Assembly (NCBI GenBank): GCA_963556195.1
Contig: OY744517.1
Span: 87,667,714-87,731,713 of the forward strand
Length of the DNA stretch: 64,000 nucleotides
Direction: 5' to 3'
DNA from: Sepiola atlantica
Lineage: Eukaryota > Mollusca > Cephalopoda > Sepiida > Sepiolidae
The stretch's first letter is position 1; each line of letters begins with the position of its first letter. The position numbers were made by a program, and so were the translations under genes. The notes under the pieces are model-generated. The model saw only the letters and a program-made list of their open reading frames with translations. It was not told the DNA's origin and searched no databases. This document shows, piece by piece, positions 21,150 through 33,625 of this stretch.

Positions 21150-22385
21150 ATTAATAATTATAATAATATTACTATCGAGGAAAATATGAATATATAATAA
21201 AATTTGACAATACCAATTATAAATGTATATTACAGAATATTAATTTAACTTAAATAGAAAATAAATGTGCAAAAGCTGGTTTTGTTTGATGGAGTTCAGA
21301 GATTATTATATATACTGTATCATTATATTTAAGTAAGACTTAAAGGTTTTACTAAAAATCCTCTTTAGCCTTTTGGCTAAGATCGGAGTGTAGTATCCGT
21401 TTTGATAGATGCTAGGTTCTGTAGACCAGTACCGTCTAGGCCTTTGGGTCTTGATTCCGCGGGTCTGAGGTACTGTCCTGTGCAGTTCTAGGAGGTCCAC
21501 CCTCATAGGCTTTGCCTTCTCACCCTTTGAGAAAGGGTTAGTTTATTGCTAATCGCCTGAGGTGCCCCTACTGGGGATTGCCGATGATGCTGTCCAGGCA
21601 TTTTTTGTAGGCTAGAGTGCTCTTCTTCTTGGGCGCTGGCTTCTAAATCCTACTTTCCCGACCGGTGGGAGGTAGATAAATACCAAGTAAGACTGAAAGA
21701 TTTTGATGTTAATAAACTTTGAAAAAAATCGCATTTATTCATATTTACATTAGATTAGATTAGAATATTAGATTAGCAACATCCAGTATTCACCATTATT
21801 TCGCAATGTATTTATTACGTTTAAAAATGTGACTTACGGACAGAATCCCTATTCATAAGATACTTAAATTATGAAATGTAAGCATTTTTGATGATAGTTT
21901 TATTTTATAGTAAAAGTAGAAATTCACTATCAATTTGTAGCTTTATTCTGAAAAAAGATATTGGAAACCGCAATCTATCTAAATTAATTGTATTAATAAT
22001 TATAATAATATTACTATTGAGGAAAATATTATAAATATATAATAAAATTTGACAATACCAATTATAAATATATATTACAGAATATTAATTTATTAGAAAC
22101 TAAAAAAGAAAATAAATATGCAAATGTGCAAAAGCGGGTTTTGTTTGATGGAGTTTAGAGATTACTATATATACACTGTATCAATCATTATATTTAAGTA
22201 AGACTTAAAGGTTTTGATGTTAATATTACTTCGGAAAGATTCGCATTTATTCATATTTAGATTCGATTGGAATATTAGATTAGCTAAATGCAGTATTCTC
22301 TATTATTTCGCAATGTATTTATTACGTTTAAAAAATGTTGACTGACTGACAGACAGACAAAATCCCTATTTATATAAGATGCAAA
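21150..22385. repeat. Tandem duplication (about 400-bp unit), one copy interrupted by a SINE
   Basis: Copy A (21150-21350 plus 21705-21880) and copy B (21985-22385) share the AATAATTATAATAATATTAC block, TTTTGTTTGATGGAGTT and the TTTCGCAATGTATTTATTAC block. Copy A contains the U2-headed SINE; copy B preserves the empty site (AAGGTTTTGATGTTAAT). Confidence 0.85.
21351..21684 (+). mobile_element. U2-headed SINE with its empty site in the neighbouring duplicate
   Basis: About 334 bp. The head is AGCCTTTTGGCTAAGATC (with G for A soon after); the body matches the other copies with many changes. It is flanked by a 20-bp imperfect duplication, 21331-21350 and 21685-21704 (18 of 20 bases equal). The intact paralogue at 22198-22230 shows the pre-insertion sequence. 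Confidence 0.85.
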
Positions 22386-22574
22386 TATTTTGACCTTTTC
22401 TAAATATCTTGAGTCATGCATCAAATGATGGCTGATTGTATATTCGACATGCTAATATGCATGAAAAAAGGGGTTTGAAAGTCTATCAGACTTCAACGAG
22501 ACCGTTAAAGATAAAATTCACGGAATTAAATCAAAATAATCGACTTGTTGCCTCAGTCAAAAATAATCCGGCTC

Positions 22575-22715
22575 ACTCGATGTGTTCTCTCCCTTCTCTT
22601 CATTCTCCTTCTCTTCTTTCTCTCCCTTCTCTTCTTTCTCCTTCTCTCCATTCTCTTCTTTTTCCTTCTCTTCTTTCTTTCTCTTCTCTTCTTTCTCCTT
22701 CTCTGCTCTTCACAA
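22575..22715. repeat. Polypyrimidine (CTT/TCC) tract
   Basis: 140 bp of almost pure C/T on the plus strand. The serine/leucine-rich open frames across it are artefacts. Confidence 0.9.
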
Positions 22716-22719
22716 CAGA

Positions 22720-24850
22720 AAGTTCAGATTAATCAACTCCTGACACACAAATCTGAATTATGTTCTTTCTTGTATTCACTTAAATCCGACATATGCAAAC
22801 CAAGTTGTCATGCATAATTCGGTTCTCGGACAATCTGTGGTGACTGGATCCTGGCTTGGAAAAGGCTTTTGCAAATAGTGACCATTGACTCCCATCAATA
22901 TACAGAAATAATTTTTGCTGTTATCTTAGCTCAAAAAATTATTTTTTACTGTTTTGTCAAATTGTTAGATATTGAACAGGTAGATCACTTTGTATATAAT
23001 TTAGTTAGTTAAGAATAACAAGAAATGTGACAGCCAAGGAGTTGGCAGAAGTAAACTTGCTGTTCTAGGGTTGAGAATTATTGTGGGAATGTATTAAAAC
23101 AGATATGACATCACATGGCTCAAAGACAGGGTGATAATAAATGACAGTCTATTTGAAAGGATGCGAAGGTTTCGGATCTATAATGATATGGGCTGATAAG
23201 ATATAACTAATTAGTAATTTTGATCTCTTCTCTGTGTCTCCAACTCCATTGTTCAGTGATTTGGAACGAAGACCATGTCAAATACATAACTCGATTTCTT
23301 CCATCAGATTTGTGCTGAGTTAGTTCTTTTGAAGGAATAAATAAAAATTATGGACAGACATTACCTCGGTATGAAAGGATCATAACACAGCCGCGTGCAA
23401 GGAGAACGAACAGCAAACAAGGTACGAAAAACCATTGTAGAATTTAATGTTTCTGTAATGATGACAGCAACTTGATTGCTGTGTGTATAACACAAGGTTC
23501 AGTATGCAACATAATGTCCTGTCTATGCTACAGATTTGAATCTTTGTAAAAGTTTACTTGAGGAAACTTTAATCTTGGCATAAGACTTTTAAAAAATTAT
23601 ATCCTTGAACAAAGAGACAGACAGGGACATGACAAACATAATATAGATGTTTTGCTGTTTTAGGTCGCACAAGTATCAACGGTTCTAAAAGTATCAATAA
23701 TCAATTTCTGATCACAATATTTTTAGTAAATACTAGAAGAATACCCGTCTCAGGACAGGTAAAATTAATTCCCCAAACAGAACAGTTTTGCACCACTTTT
23801 AAGTCCCCTTACAAAGATTAAAATCAAGATATTAAAATGGTCACTTAGTTTTTAAAATATTTTTGTAATGTATTATTATGTTATGTTAATTTGTTTAAAT
23901 TTATAAAACATGTATCCAGTTAAAAAAACAACTTTAGATTTATGTGAGATTCGAACTCGGGTATGCCAACTGTAAAAAAAACTCTAAATTAAGCATCTTA
24001 GAGAACGACCATGAAGGATGTTCGCATTTAACAGAATTCGTCTCAATCTCTTTTTCTTCTTCCCTAGTAACATGTATTCTGCTTTTTGTTAACCAATCAC
24101 ATGTTTCTATTTGCATACGAACAGACAAACTCCCAACACACGATAACGTTTTAATAGTATATAAATATTTCCAAAGTATTTGTTTTCAATTAGTAAATAT
24201 CATTAATTAATTGTTATGGGCAACATTTTTAGTTTGTATTCTGAATTAATGTAAGCCTTATCTTTCCAATTAATCTTGTTTTTAGCTACTTTGTTTCTTT
24301 CTTTCTCATCATTTTTTTTTGCAAATATTTTTCAAACAATTTATTGAAACTCAAAATATATAGCTTCAAGTAAGACACAAATTCATTTACCTTAGCCTTA
24401 GGGTCTTGTCTTTTATACAATTAATACTTTTACCAATTAGAAAACCAAACCCGACTTCATTAGGCCGACACATCTGTAATTTTTCGCTACCTTTCTTTTT
24501 TGCACTTAATTCCATAATGTGTTGTCATCAGCTGAGAAATGAAATAACCTTAAGCAGTTGTCAGATTGAGATAAGTAAAAATAAACATTAAATATATTTT
24601 GATTAATTTTCTTGAAATGCTCTTTTAAAAATGATTTTACTTTTGCAGTTTATATTTTGTTATTTATATTATTTTATCATATCATTTATTTATATTCTCT
24701 GACCATTGAACAAGCAATATTCACTAAAATGACGAGATTTTAAAATTGCTCACGATGAACACTCTGCCAATAAGAGTTTTTTAAAATTTACTTTCTATGG
24801 CGTTTATGTCACAATAAGATAAAACCAAAAACTGTGTGCGTTTCTTTTTA
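22720..24850. other. Mostly unrecognised; inverted R1 fragment at 23725-23840
   Basis: The stretch 23725-23840 is the reverse complement of the 3' end of family R1 (GAATACCCGTCTCAGGACAG...CTTTTAAGTCC). No gene or repeat is recognised in the rest; the short open frames lack motifs. Confidence 0.5.
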
Positions 24851-24857
24851 TCTTTAT

Positions 24858-25105
24858 TTATATGATGTATTTATGTTGAGGGGGGTACAAGTGAAGAAAA
24901 TTCGTTAGAGAACATTCCATGCACAGGAATGCAACGTTGCTGCAATGGGAAAGAGGCTGGAGCTTGGTAAACTGCGTGGTACCTATCAGGCTAGAGAGTC
25001 TTTTTGTACCCTGTCCAAGAAGGACAGAGTAGTGGTTGGTGCACCAGCCAAGAGGTGGCAACAACCCTCCATGCATAAGCGAATGGTGGTTTTATAGAGA
25101 TATAG
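24858..25105 (-). pseudogene. Non-LTR retrotransposon fragment
   Basis: Remnants of the LYLYK.TIR.CMEG.CH, LDRVQK and LSHCSNVAFL segments downstream of the reverse transcriptase, with frameshifts. It joins directly to repeat R7. Confidence 0.6.
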
Positions 25106-25497
25106 GATGCTGGCATAAAGTACTTAAACGAACTTTAAAAAAATCCTATTTAGAAAATAATTTAATTACGAAATGAAATTCTCCAGAATTCTTTTCAGTT
25201 TGTTAATAAACAGGTAAGACATTTTAATCTTTTGTTTATCACAGACTTATCTGAAGCAACCAACTGCAGTCGAGCATTTGCCAACAGTATCCTTGTTGCA
25301 ATTGAAGATGAGTCTGAAGCGGAACTCTTGTCTTGCAACATGCGATGCGACACCATCAAATGGCCAGATAAAATAGCACATTATTTACTGAATCCTGAAA
25401 ACTCCACAGGTGACAGAAAAAAAAATGAATTACTTCGTGACACTTCGAAATTCGAAAGGAAGTTGGAAATATTTAAACTATCGAATTGGAAGTCATA
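25105..25497 (+). repeat. Dispersed repeat family R7 with an open frame
   Basis: The better copy of the repeat at 14740-15135. It carries a frame open from 25232 to 25531 whose repeat-encoded part (MFITDLSEATNCS..FANSILVAI.. and DKIAHYLLNPENS) has protein-like composition, but I do not recognise it. The last residues run into the adjacent relic. It could be an exon piece of an unknown transposon gene. Confidence 0.6.
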
Positions 25498-25499
25498 TA

Positions 25500-26124
25500 G
25501 AGGGAGACCACCTTCTTTGCAGCAGACTTGACAATACCTTCTATGTATTTAATCAAATTCATGTTGCCTGTGAATATTAGGTCAAGGAATCTGAATGTTG
25601 GACACTCGGGAAGGATACTATCAGCTATGGAAATCGGTTGTTGAAAAGGTTCCTTATAATTGTTAAATGAAAGGAGCTTTGTCTTGATAGCATTAAATGT
25701 AACCATCCATGTTTGAAAAGGAGCTCTGTCTTGGTAGCATTAAATGTGACAATCAACTTTTGAAAAGGAGCTTTTTTTTTATAGCATTAAATGTAACCAT
25801 CCATTTTTGAAAAGGAGCTTTGTCTTGATAACATTAAATGTAACCATCCATGTTTGGCTCCATTCTACTACAGACAGGAGGTCATTTTCTAAGGATTCAG
25901 TCATTGCCTTGGATATATGTGTGTGTTCGATTTTCTACATGTCTAAAATAGAGTATCATGTAATCAGCAAATATACCCATCCCAGACACTATTGTATCAA
26001 GGAGGTCGTTTATGAAGATCAGGAATAATAAAGGTCCAAGTATCACCGCCACCCACTCCCCTAGGCCACACCCACATGTGCTATTTCTCGGTAGAGTTTG
26101 TGTGTACTGTTTAGGAGAGAGCAT
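25500..26124 (-). pseudogene. Non-LTR reverse transcriptase fragment
   Basis: Minus strand: GPLLFLIFINDLLDTIVSGM then GIFADYMILYF, i.e. the catalytic FADD reads FADY. Further on come LLSFNNYKEPFQQPI, MADS-like SIADSILPECPTFRFL and KYIEGIVKSAAKKV. Frameshifts separate the pieces (25897-26124 and 25473-25706 are the open parts). Three short near-repeats of AAAAGGAGCTTTGTCTTGAT lie at 25670-25840, a local triplication. Confidence 0.8.
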
Positions 26125-26129
26125 CTTAT

Positions 26130-26910
26130 GTTAATAAACTAGATCCAGCATTAAACAATACCTGCCGCTTGATAATGAGTTATCTATGTTTACAACGGTA
26201 TCCATTTGGCCGATCATACACAACACAATTTTGTTTTCTGAACGAGACAGTAAAACACTTCAACTTTATAGAAATGTTAAAATGATATTGCTTCCCAAAT
26301 TTACGACATTATTTTAATGTTACCTTTAAAAAGAGAAAGAAAAAAACAATACAAATTTATCTCAGGTACAAAAGTTTAGTCTTTAAAAAGTACAACTCAC
26401 ACAATGTTGAAAATTTCAAATTGAATAAGGTGTGACTTTTCAGGAAAACTCTTTAGTCAAGAAATCAATCAATAATTCCTGATGAAATTGTCACCCTTTA
26501 AAAGCAGATTGTCAGAAATGAATTTGCGAGGTTTAACATTTCTGTTTTTGTCAAGATAGGAAAATCGCTGGCAAGAATTGATCTCTCAGATAAAAATCAG
26601 CCCAGGATTAATTATCCCAATTCGCAAATTATCTGCAATTATGACAATCAATTAGAAAAGAATCATTCGAAAATATCCTAATTTTTTGACACGACTGATT
26701 AGAAAAGGAAACAAGTAAATAAAGAAAACAAAATGAATTTAAAAAATTAAAGGAAATAGCAGTCGAACGTCATAAGTCATATATATATATATATATATAT
26801 ATGAATATTTCATGTGTATACACATATCTGAATGAATAAATGCGAAAGTTTTTTTCATTTAATACTCCTTTAATACCATCAAAACAGGTTACTGTTATTT
26901 AAATCAATAA
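26130..26910. other. No recognisable gene
   Basis: AT-rich, with (TA)n at 26780-26802. Confidence 0.5.
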
Positions 26911-26917
26911 TACAACA

Positions 26918-27603
26918 TTTTATTTACCTCCCCAGGAGGTTAGGCACAAGGCCAGGTTTATCTTACTCCCACAAGTAAGATGTGACCCAAGCTCGGGTCG
27001 GGAAAGTGGGGTTTGTAAAGCCAGCGCCCGAGAAGGTGAGCACTCTGACCATTAAAAATTGCCTGAGCAGCCCCGTCGGCATTCCCCGGTAGGGGCGCCT
27101 CAGGCAGTAAGCAATAAACTTACTCCTCCCCAAAGAGGGGAGGCGAAGCCTGGGAGGGTGGACCTCCTAGAACTGCACAGGACAAACCCATAGACCGGCG
27201 TAAATCAAGCCCCGAAGGCCAAGACGATACCAGTTTATGGTGCGTATCAATCAATGATACGACATTTTATTTACCTCCCAGGAGGTTAGGCACAAGGCCA
27301 GGTTTATCTTACTCCCACAAGTAAGATGTGACCCAAGCTCGGGTCGGGAAAGTGGGGTTTGAAAAGCCAGCGCCCGAGAAGGTGAGCACTCTGGCCATTA
27401 AAAATTGCCTGGGCAGCCCCGTCGGCATTCCCCGGTAGGGGCGCCTCAGGCAGTAAGCAATAAACTTACTCCTCCCCAAAGAGGGGAGGCAAAGCCTGGG
27501 AGGGTGGACCTCCTAGAACTGCACAGGACAGACCCATAGACCGGCGTAAATCAAGCCCCGAAAGCCAAGACGATACCAGTTTATGGTGCGTATCAATCAA
27601 TGA
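26918..27603 (-). mobile_element. Tandem pair of 5'-truncated U2-family SINE bodies
   Basis: Two nearly identical units, period 346-347 bp. The boundary sequence TCAATGATACGACA is present between and after the units (27251-27264, 27597-27610) and, with changes, before them (26904-26917). Both lack the U2-like head: they begin, in SINE orientation, at the GATACGCACCATAAACTGGT segment. High mutual identity indicates recent duplication. Confidence 0.85.
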
Positions 27604-27610
27604 TACGACA

Positions 27611-29610
27611 TAGTATTCATAAATACGATATATATAGTACTGATGAAACACCCTTATACGCAAATTAGGAATCCTAATTTGCATATCTATTTTGTAACGA
27701 GTCTATAATAAATTAATGCTTTGTGTTATTGATTTAAACTTATGTTGTATCTATTTCTCCCATGTATATGCAATAGTTTCGTCGATATTAACAGTAATTA
27801 ATTAAAGTTATTTAATTTTTAAAAAAAAAGATGAATTAATTCATCTTCAAAGAAGGTCAAGGTCATTTAAATTAAACTTATTTATTTTATAGAAAAATAT
27901 ATATATCGACGTATTAAGGCGAGTGCTCTCCTCCACCTTATTCTCTCTTCTTCCCTGTATTCTCTCTCTCTCTCTTGAGTGTGATGCCAAATTTTCTTTT
28001 TTTATTGTTTTTTTAAAGAGCTTCGCATCATCTCTCAAGCGAATTGAATTCTGTTTTCTATCCATTTATTTCTTATTTAAAAGATAAATAAGTTTGTATC
28101 GAAAATTTCATGAATAAATGCGAAAGTTGTTGTCTTGTGTTTACAAGACACTTATGAATGAAATTCTTTAAACTTAGGCATGAAGCCCTAACTGTTTTTT
28201 GGGGAAAACGGAGTGGGGCTATACAATCTTAACAACAAATCTTTGGTTGTAGGGTCGATAGTCATACCTTTTATCCAAAATACCCTGGATTTACTCTACG
28301 CGAGACACTCTCACCAAAATACCGCATTCACTCTATGACTTAGTCTTTACTTACTTTGCGAATCGATAGCAAGCTGGAACCATTTTTTTTTGCTGTTGGA
28401 GATAAATTCTGTGCGTTAGTTGGGGGATCTACTTTTTTAGGTGATTACGTGTTGTTGTACGACCTTGCAAGTCGGACTTAGGGTTAGTTTTAAAAAATAT
28501 ATTAGTTGACTGCCCTAATAAGTTAGAATTACACTATAAAGTAAAATCTCATTTTTTAAAGGCATAGATGATTTAGCTGAGGGTTTTAATCTATAAATTT
28601 AACAAAGTTTGCTGGTTAATTTTTAAATTACAAAAAAAAAAGTATATTCATATTTTTAAAAAATTCGTGATTAAGTATTTTATTTAATTTTGATATTTTT
28701 AATAATAAAAGCAAAGAACACAAAGTAACTATTTTAAATTACTCAAGGATATATAATTCATTTATTTGACCAATTGACGTTCTGCTTTTGGTGACTGTTA
28801 ACAGAAAGAAAAGAGGCGCAAAATTCAAATTATCAACATATAACTGTTACCAAAAGCAATAAAAATTACTTTTCTACCTACCTGCCTATTTTTTTTTGTT
28901 TTAAAGTATTTTAAAGCGTTTTTTATTTCAATTAAAAAGTTCGGTCAAATATATTACGTTAGACTGAAAAACAAAGATGGCTGACAGTTATTCACTGACC
29001 GTCTATGAAGTCTGATGATTTTTTTGTACTTTTCTGCTTTCAATTTGGTAGAAAGTAAATTTTTAAGCGTTTAAGACAGTTATTTGTTGACTATTTGTTG
29101 TTTTTTCACCCCAAAAAAATCATTAAACAAACTTTGGGGATACTTGCTTATGCCATCTTGAAAATAGAACTGTAATGCGATTGGATTTGGACGAATTATT
29201 AAAATGCAACAAAAACACCTTAAAATCTTTTAAAACACACAAAAATAAGGCAAGTAAGTAAAAAAGTAACTTTATTGCCTTTAGTAACAGTTATTATTTT
29301 TTTATTTGTGTTTTTCTCACTCCTTTTTTCTGTTGGTTATTCTTAACAATCGTCCCGATTTTTCGTTTATTCCTTTCATTATAGGGAATTCATTTTAAAG
29401 CTTATACAAAATCAAATTTCAACATTGGAATATATCAAATAACACCATGACAATCAACTTTTTGTTGTTTTCTTTCAAATTACCAAATGTGTAAAGAAAA
29501 TGTTTTCTTTGTTTTTTTTCTGTAGATAAAGCTACAGCTAGATTAACAGCTGGTTGGAGGGCGTATAGTTTTTTGCTAGTAATATCATAAGATAATAATA
29601 TATTGCATAT
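27611..29610. other. No recognisable gene
   Basis: Two kilobases of AT-rich sequence with homopolymer A and T runs and a (TC)n at 27960-27976. No long frame or in-window repeat. Confidence 0.5.
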
Positions 29611-29661
29611 GTATTTGCAGTATTTACTTCAACAGTGCTCAATATGTGAGTAGAGCTTAGT

Positions 29662-29907
<246 letters not shown>

Positions 29908-29909
29908 GT

Positions 29910-30569
29910 GCCCATGACCATGGTCACAATTATTACCACTATTTATTCGACTTTGATTTCATTCGAAGCTGAGACATATCTGGTGTAAAAGTCCATGACA
30001 TGAACCTAGACGTACCTGTGACTCGTTGGGTTACAAGTACTCTCACTATTTATTCTACTTTGATTTTATTTAAAAATTCATAAACTGTGACATATCTGTT
30101 AAGAGAACTTGAATCATTACTAGACACTGTACTCGATTGTCTAAAGTCTCTCTGTACAAGCTGATATGAGTACACTTCCTGCTACAAGTAAACCCTGAAT
30201 AATTATTCAAAATAATGTAGTGTTCGAAGCCCAAATAAGATTATTTCACTATGGCTAACCCACACTGGCTCATACGAGGAATGGTGCACCTTCTCCAAGT
30301 AATCTTACCTCAAGTAACAGCACTTAGCTGGATACTCCACCAGACTAGATGAATTCTTGTCCTGGAATCTAGTAAAACGAAGAGACCACAAGAATGATAT
30401 ACTATAAAATAGTTAACTGGTCAATTGGGGAGAGGAAAATTAATGTTCTTAACTTCTTTACTAACTCAACGTTTGACAGTTAAAGAGACCTTTAATGGAT
30501 TATTCGAATATCTATGTACACACCACAATGTAGTTAAATTAGATGCCAAATTATAAGTCTCTTTACTTC

Positions 30570-30629
<60 letters not shown>

Positions 30630-31190
30630 GTATCATTATTAATATGGAAGTAAAGAGAATTATTATATTTAGTTATTCAAGAAGAATGTCTTAAATTTTT
30701 CGTTTCATTTTACTTCAGTCGATGTTCTCAGAAATCAAGGGGCCCCTTCCTGAGACTAACACTTGAGATATATATTGGATTTTCTATTTTAGCCGCACCT
30801 GAAGTTGTGGCTTCTTGGAATTTAACTTTGAATCCTCTCTCACAACCTTTCGGCCCTTTTAACGACCTACCTTTCTACATCTCATTCTCTCCGCTGGACT
30901 TTTCGACACCGGACTTTTTAGCAATCGGACATTTGCTTGCATTCGGGCTGAATTTTGCCCTGTGTTTCTTCCCCTACAACTTTTATTTTATTTTTTCAAA
31001 TTTTAAATCTTGGCCTTTGCCAACTTATCTATCCCAGCGACTTCCTCTGATGATAAGATTTTGATCTTTGAAAAGCCTGGCTTAAGGAAAATTTAACTTG
31101 AATAAATTGCCTTTTTTGCGGAATATACCTTGCTCTGAGCAATTGAATTGAATTATGATTTGGCTTTTGCTTCTCTAATTCCTTTCCATT
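29910..31190. other. No recognisable gene; (TAA)n at 30574-30629
   Basis: A trinucleotide array of about 18 TAA units sits between short matching arms (AAGTCTCTTTACTTC... and ...GAAGTAAAGAGAATT), so it is in the loop of a hairpin. The open frame 30807-31064 has no recognisable motif. Confidence 0.5.
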
Positions 31191-31195
31191 CTTCT

Positions 31196-32005
31196 TCATA
31201 TATATATATATATATATATATGATTTTGAAAATGTCTATACGTGTGTATGAACTCTTTTTCTTCTTGCCTATGTCTTTTTAGACCTTCATGCCAGTCCAG
31301 AGTTTTATCGTCCAGGTTAATAAGGCCCAGATCGTTATTTCGTCGCTGGTGTTTGGGGCAGCTGGTGATGGCGTGTTCCACTGTCTTCAGAGGTTCCCCA
31401 CATTTTCATTGGGCACCATCCGTGAGGCCCCACCTTTCACTCGACTCGCCAAAGAATCCCACACCGGTCCTCAGACGATTGCGCATTGTCCACTTCTTTC
31501 ACGGCAAGTGCTAGCCAGAAACAATTGTGGGGTCCTTGATATAGTGGTGAAGCCTGGATGGTTCTACTGTCTTCAACTGTTCTCTCGATCTTGCCTGGAC
31601 CTAAGAAGCCTTGCTGATGTCAGCTGGTGTTGTGTGGGGCAGTTCCTGAGCTTGCAAGGCGAAAGGGCGCAAGGATTTAAGGCACTTGCGCTGAGGTCTT
31701 TTCGTAACGATCTTGTGAAGAAGATGGGATTCACTCGTCTGTGTCTTCTAGGCGAGGGAAAGCATTCCTCTTTCTCGTTTGATATCGGCTGGAGCAATAC
31801 CGGTGAGGACAGGCAGTTGGTGAGTTGGAGTGGCTTGTAGGCATCCGGAGACAGTCCATAGGGCGTCATTGAAGGCAGTGTCCAGATTTTTCACATGTGG
31901 ACTGCGGCACCAGACTTGAGCACAGTACTCAGTGGCAGTGAAGACCAAGGTTTCAGTGGAGATGGGCAGTATCTCTATGAGTGTATGTACCCAAGGCATT
32001 TCCAC
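31196..32005 (-). pseudogene. Non-LTR retrotransposon C-terminus (a different family)
   Basis: Three frame-shifted pieces in order on the minus strand: LVFTATEYCAQVWCRSPHVK followed by LDTAFNDALWTVSGCLQATP and PVLTGIAPADIKRE (31748-32005); a middle part (31573-31869); and EHAITSCPKH near 31370, the cysteine-containing end found downstream of jockey/I-type reverse transcriptases. At least two frameshifts; (TA)n follows at 31198-31220. Confidence 0.75.
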
Positions 32006-32009
32006 ATTT

Positions 32010-32555
32010 CTGAATGGATTATTTCACATGTAGAACATTTATTAGAGCAAACGATTATATACCTGGCATTATTTCACCTTCCACTTGCAGGTGCGAATCA
32101 ATAATTGTACAGTGATGTCCGACTCTGCCCCCAAAACAAGACATAGTTGCATGCGGAAAGACGTTTTACAGGAATGTTCAATTTTCATGCGACAAAATAT
32201 TTCTTAACGTCGCAATTCAGAAAGGTATGTTTCAACACCGACTTTAAAGAATTGGTGTCCGATATCTGTAGAAAATTGTGGAGATGTTCAAGTATTGACG
32301 GCAAATTTTTTTTTTTAATTGCAGCTTTTGAACCAGAAGAGCGTCTGTTGTACAAATGTTTTCAACTGTTTGACTATTTCTGAATACGATTAGAATTATA
32401 TTCTACTTGCTGAAATAAAATTTGGATGAGAAGAACCAAGTATAGTATTTTTAATAAATGATTACTATTATCATTTTATTCTATGAAGATCTTGGTTTCC
32501 GGTCCTGAAAAGTAATAATACAAGCCGGATGAGAAGAACCAAGCATTTAAAAATT
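32010..32555. other. No recognisable gene
   Basis: AT-rich. A 30-bp near-repeat (GATGAGAAGAACCAAG) occurs at 32426 and 32528. Confidence 0.45.
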
Positions 32556-32559
32556 TTGA

Positions 32560-32785
32560 TTTCAACTCATAGGGTTTTGAAGATTGATCCCCATGACTAT
32601 ATTTATTCTTGAGCTACACTACCCAGCATACTTGGATAAGTATATTTAATTTTGATCAAAGAGAGTACAATAGCATTATGGGGTCTGCGGTTTGTGCCGA
32701 ACCTCTATAAAAAGGAAATATGTTACAAAATCCTCTAGGGATTTGGAGATGGACCATATTCTTAAACTTAACATTTTTTTTTAAC
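32560..32785. repeat. Dispersed repeat family R3
   Basis: Contains CTACACTACCCAGCATACTT, TTGATCAAAGAGAGTACAAT and GGGATTTGGAGATGGA. Further copies occur at 33320-33500, 33505-33625, 34210-34570 and 41530-41890. Confidence 0.75.
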
Positions 32786-32870
32786 ATAGTTCACCCCAAA
32801 CAAGGCAGGCCGCCACTGTAGACGTAAGGGGTTACTGAGAAAGAGAGTTTTTTTGGGGAGTCAACCTAAA
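32786..32870 (-). repeat. Non-LTR retrotransposon 3' end fragment
   Basis: Matches the 3' untranslated end seen at 33625-33730 and 56040-56200 (AACATAGTTCACCCC...AAGGCAGGCCGCCACTGTAG), so only the 3' tail of the element is left. Confidence 0.75.
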
Positions 32871-33055
32871 TTGGGAGGCTAGCCTCAAGGGCAGAGGCGA
32901 AGGTGCTTTTTTCGTTGGGTGTCTGGTTTAGGTTTGATTTTATTTTTTTATAATGACATGTTTGTTTTGTTATAGAGTGGGTTGGGAAAAGTGGGTGCTT
33001 GTTAGGTGCCAATAAGCTCACACAACCAGTCCATTAGTCACGACCTGGGCCATGG

Positions 33056-33319
33056 GTGTTGTGGCTTCGGGAAAGCCCATTGGAGATAACTGCAGAGTCC
33101 ATTTCCATGCGCGACATGGCACATACAACTACCCACGATATTATGCAACTAATGATGGAGCAGCAGTTCTTAGCGCTACCCAAGAGTTTGGGCTCCAGTC
33201 GGAAACAGCAGTCAGACAAGCTGTCTAACCTGTACCATCAACCTGTTGGAACAAGACCGACCCAGACTGGTCATATAAGACTTAGTGACGAAAAAACTTT
33301 CCCCAAGTGTCCCAAATAG
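33056..33319 (+). other. Unrecognised open frame
   Basis: An 87-codon frame, in a less AT-rich patch, with protein-like composition (for example MMEQQFLALPKSLGSSRKQQ) but no family I know. It lies between two non-LTR 3' tails, so a transposon origin is likely. Confidence 0.25.
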
Positions 33320-33625
33320 AGAGAAAGAGAAACTACATTACCCAGGTTACTTGGATCCGTATATTTCATTTAGATTAAAAAGAATACAACAATATTGTAA
33401 GGTCTGTGTTAGCATCAGCCGTTTATAAAAAAAAGTGTCACAAACTCCTTCTACGATTTTTGAGATGGATCAATAAGCGTATACATATTTGAACTATCAC
33501 ATTATTTAGCTAAGTATATCTGACTTTGATCAAAGAGTGTACAATAATATAAAAGGGAAATATTTCACAAACCCTCCTACGGATTTGGAGATAGTACCCC
33601 CTCCCCCATAACCATATATATATTT
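33320..33625. repeat. Two further R3 repeat copies
   Basis: ACTACATTACCCAGGTTACTTGG at 33330 opens one copy; TTTGATCAAAGAGTGTACAA and CGGATTTGGAGATAG near 33530-33595 belong to a second, shorter one. Confidence 0.65.

Noticed and set aside
30807..31064. 85-codon hydrophobic frame
   Set aside because: No motif, and phenylalanine/leucine richness follows from T-rich DNA.
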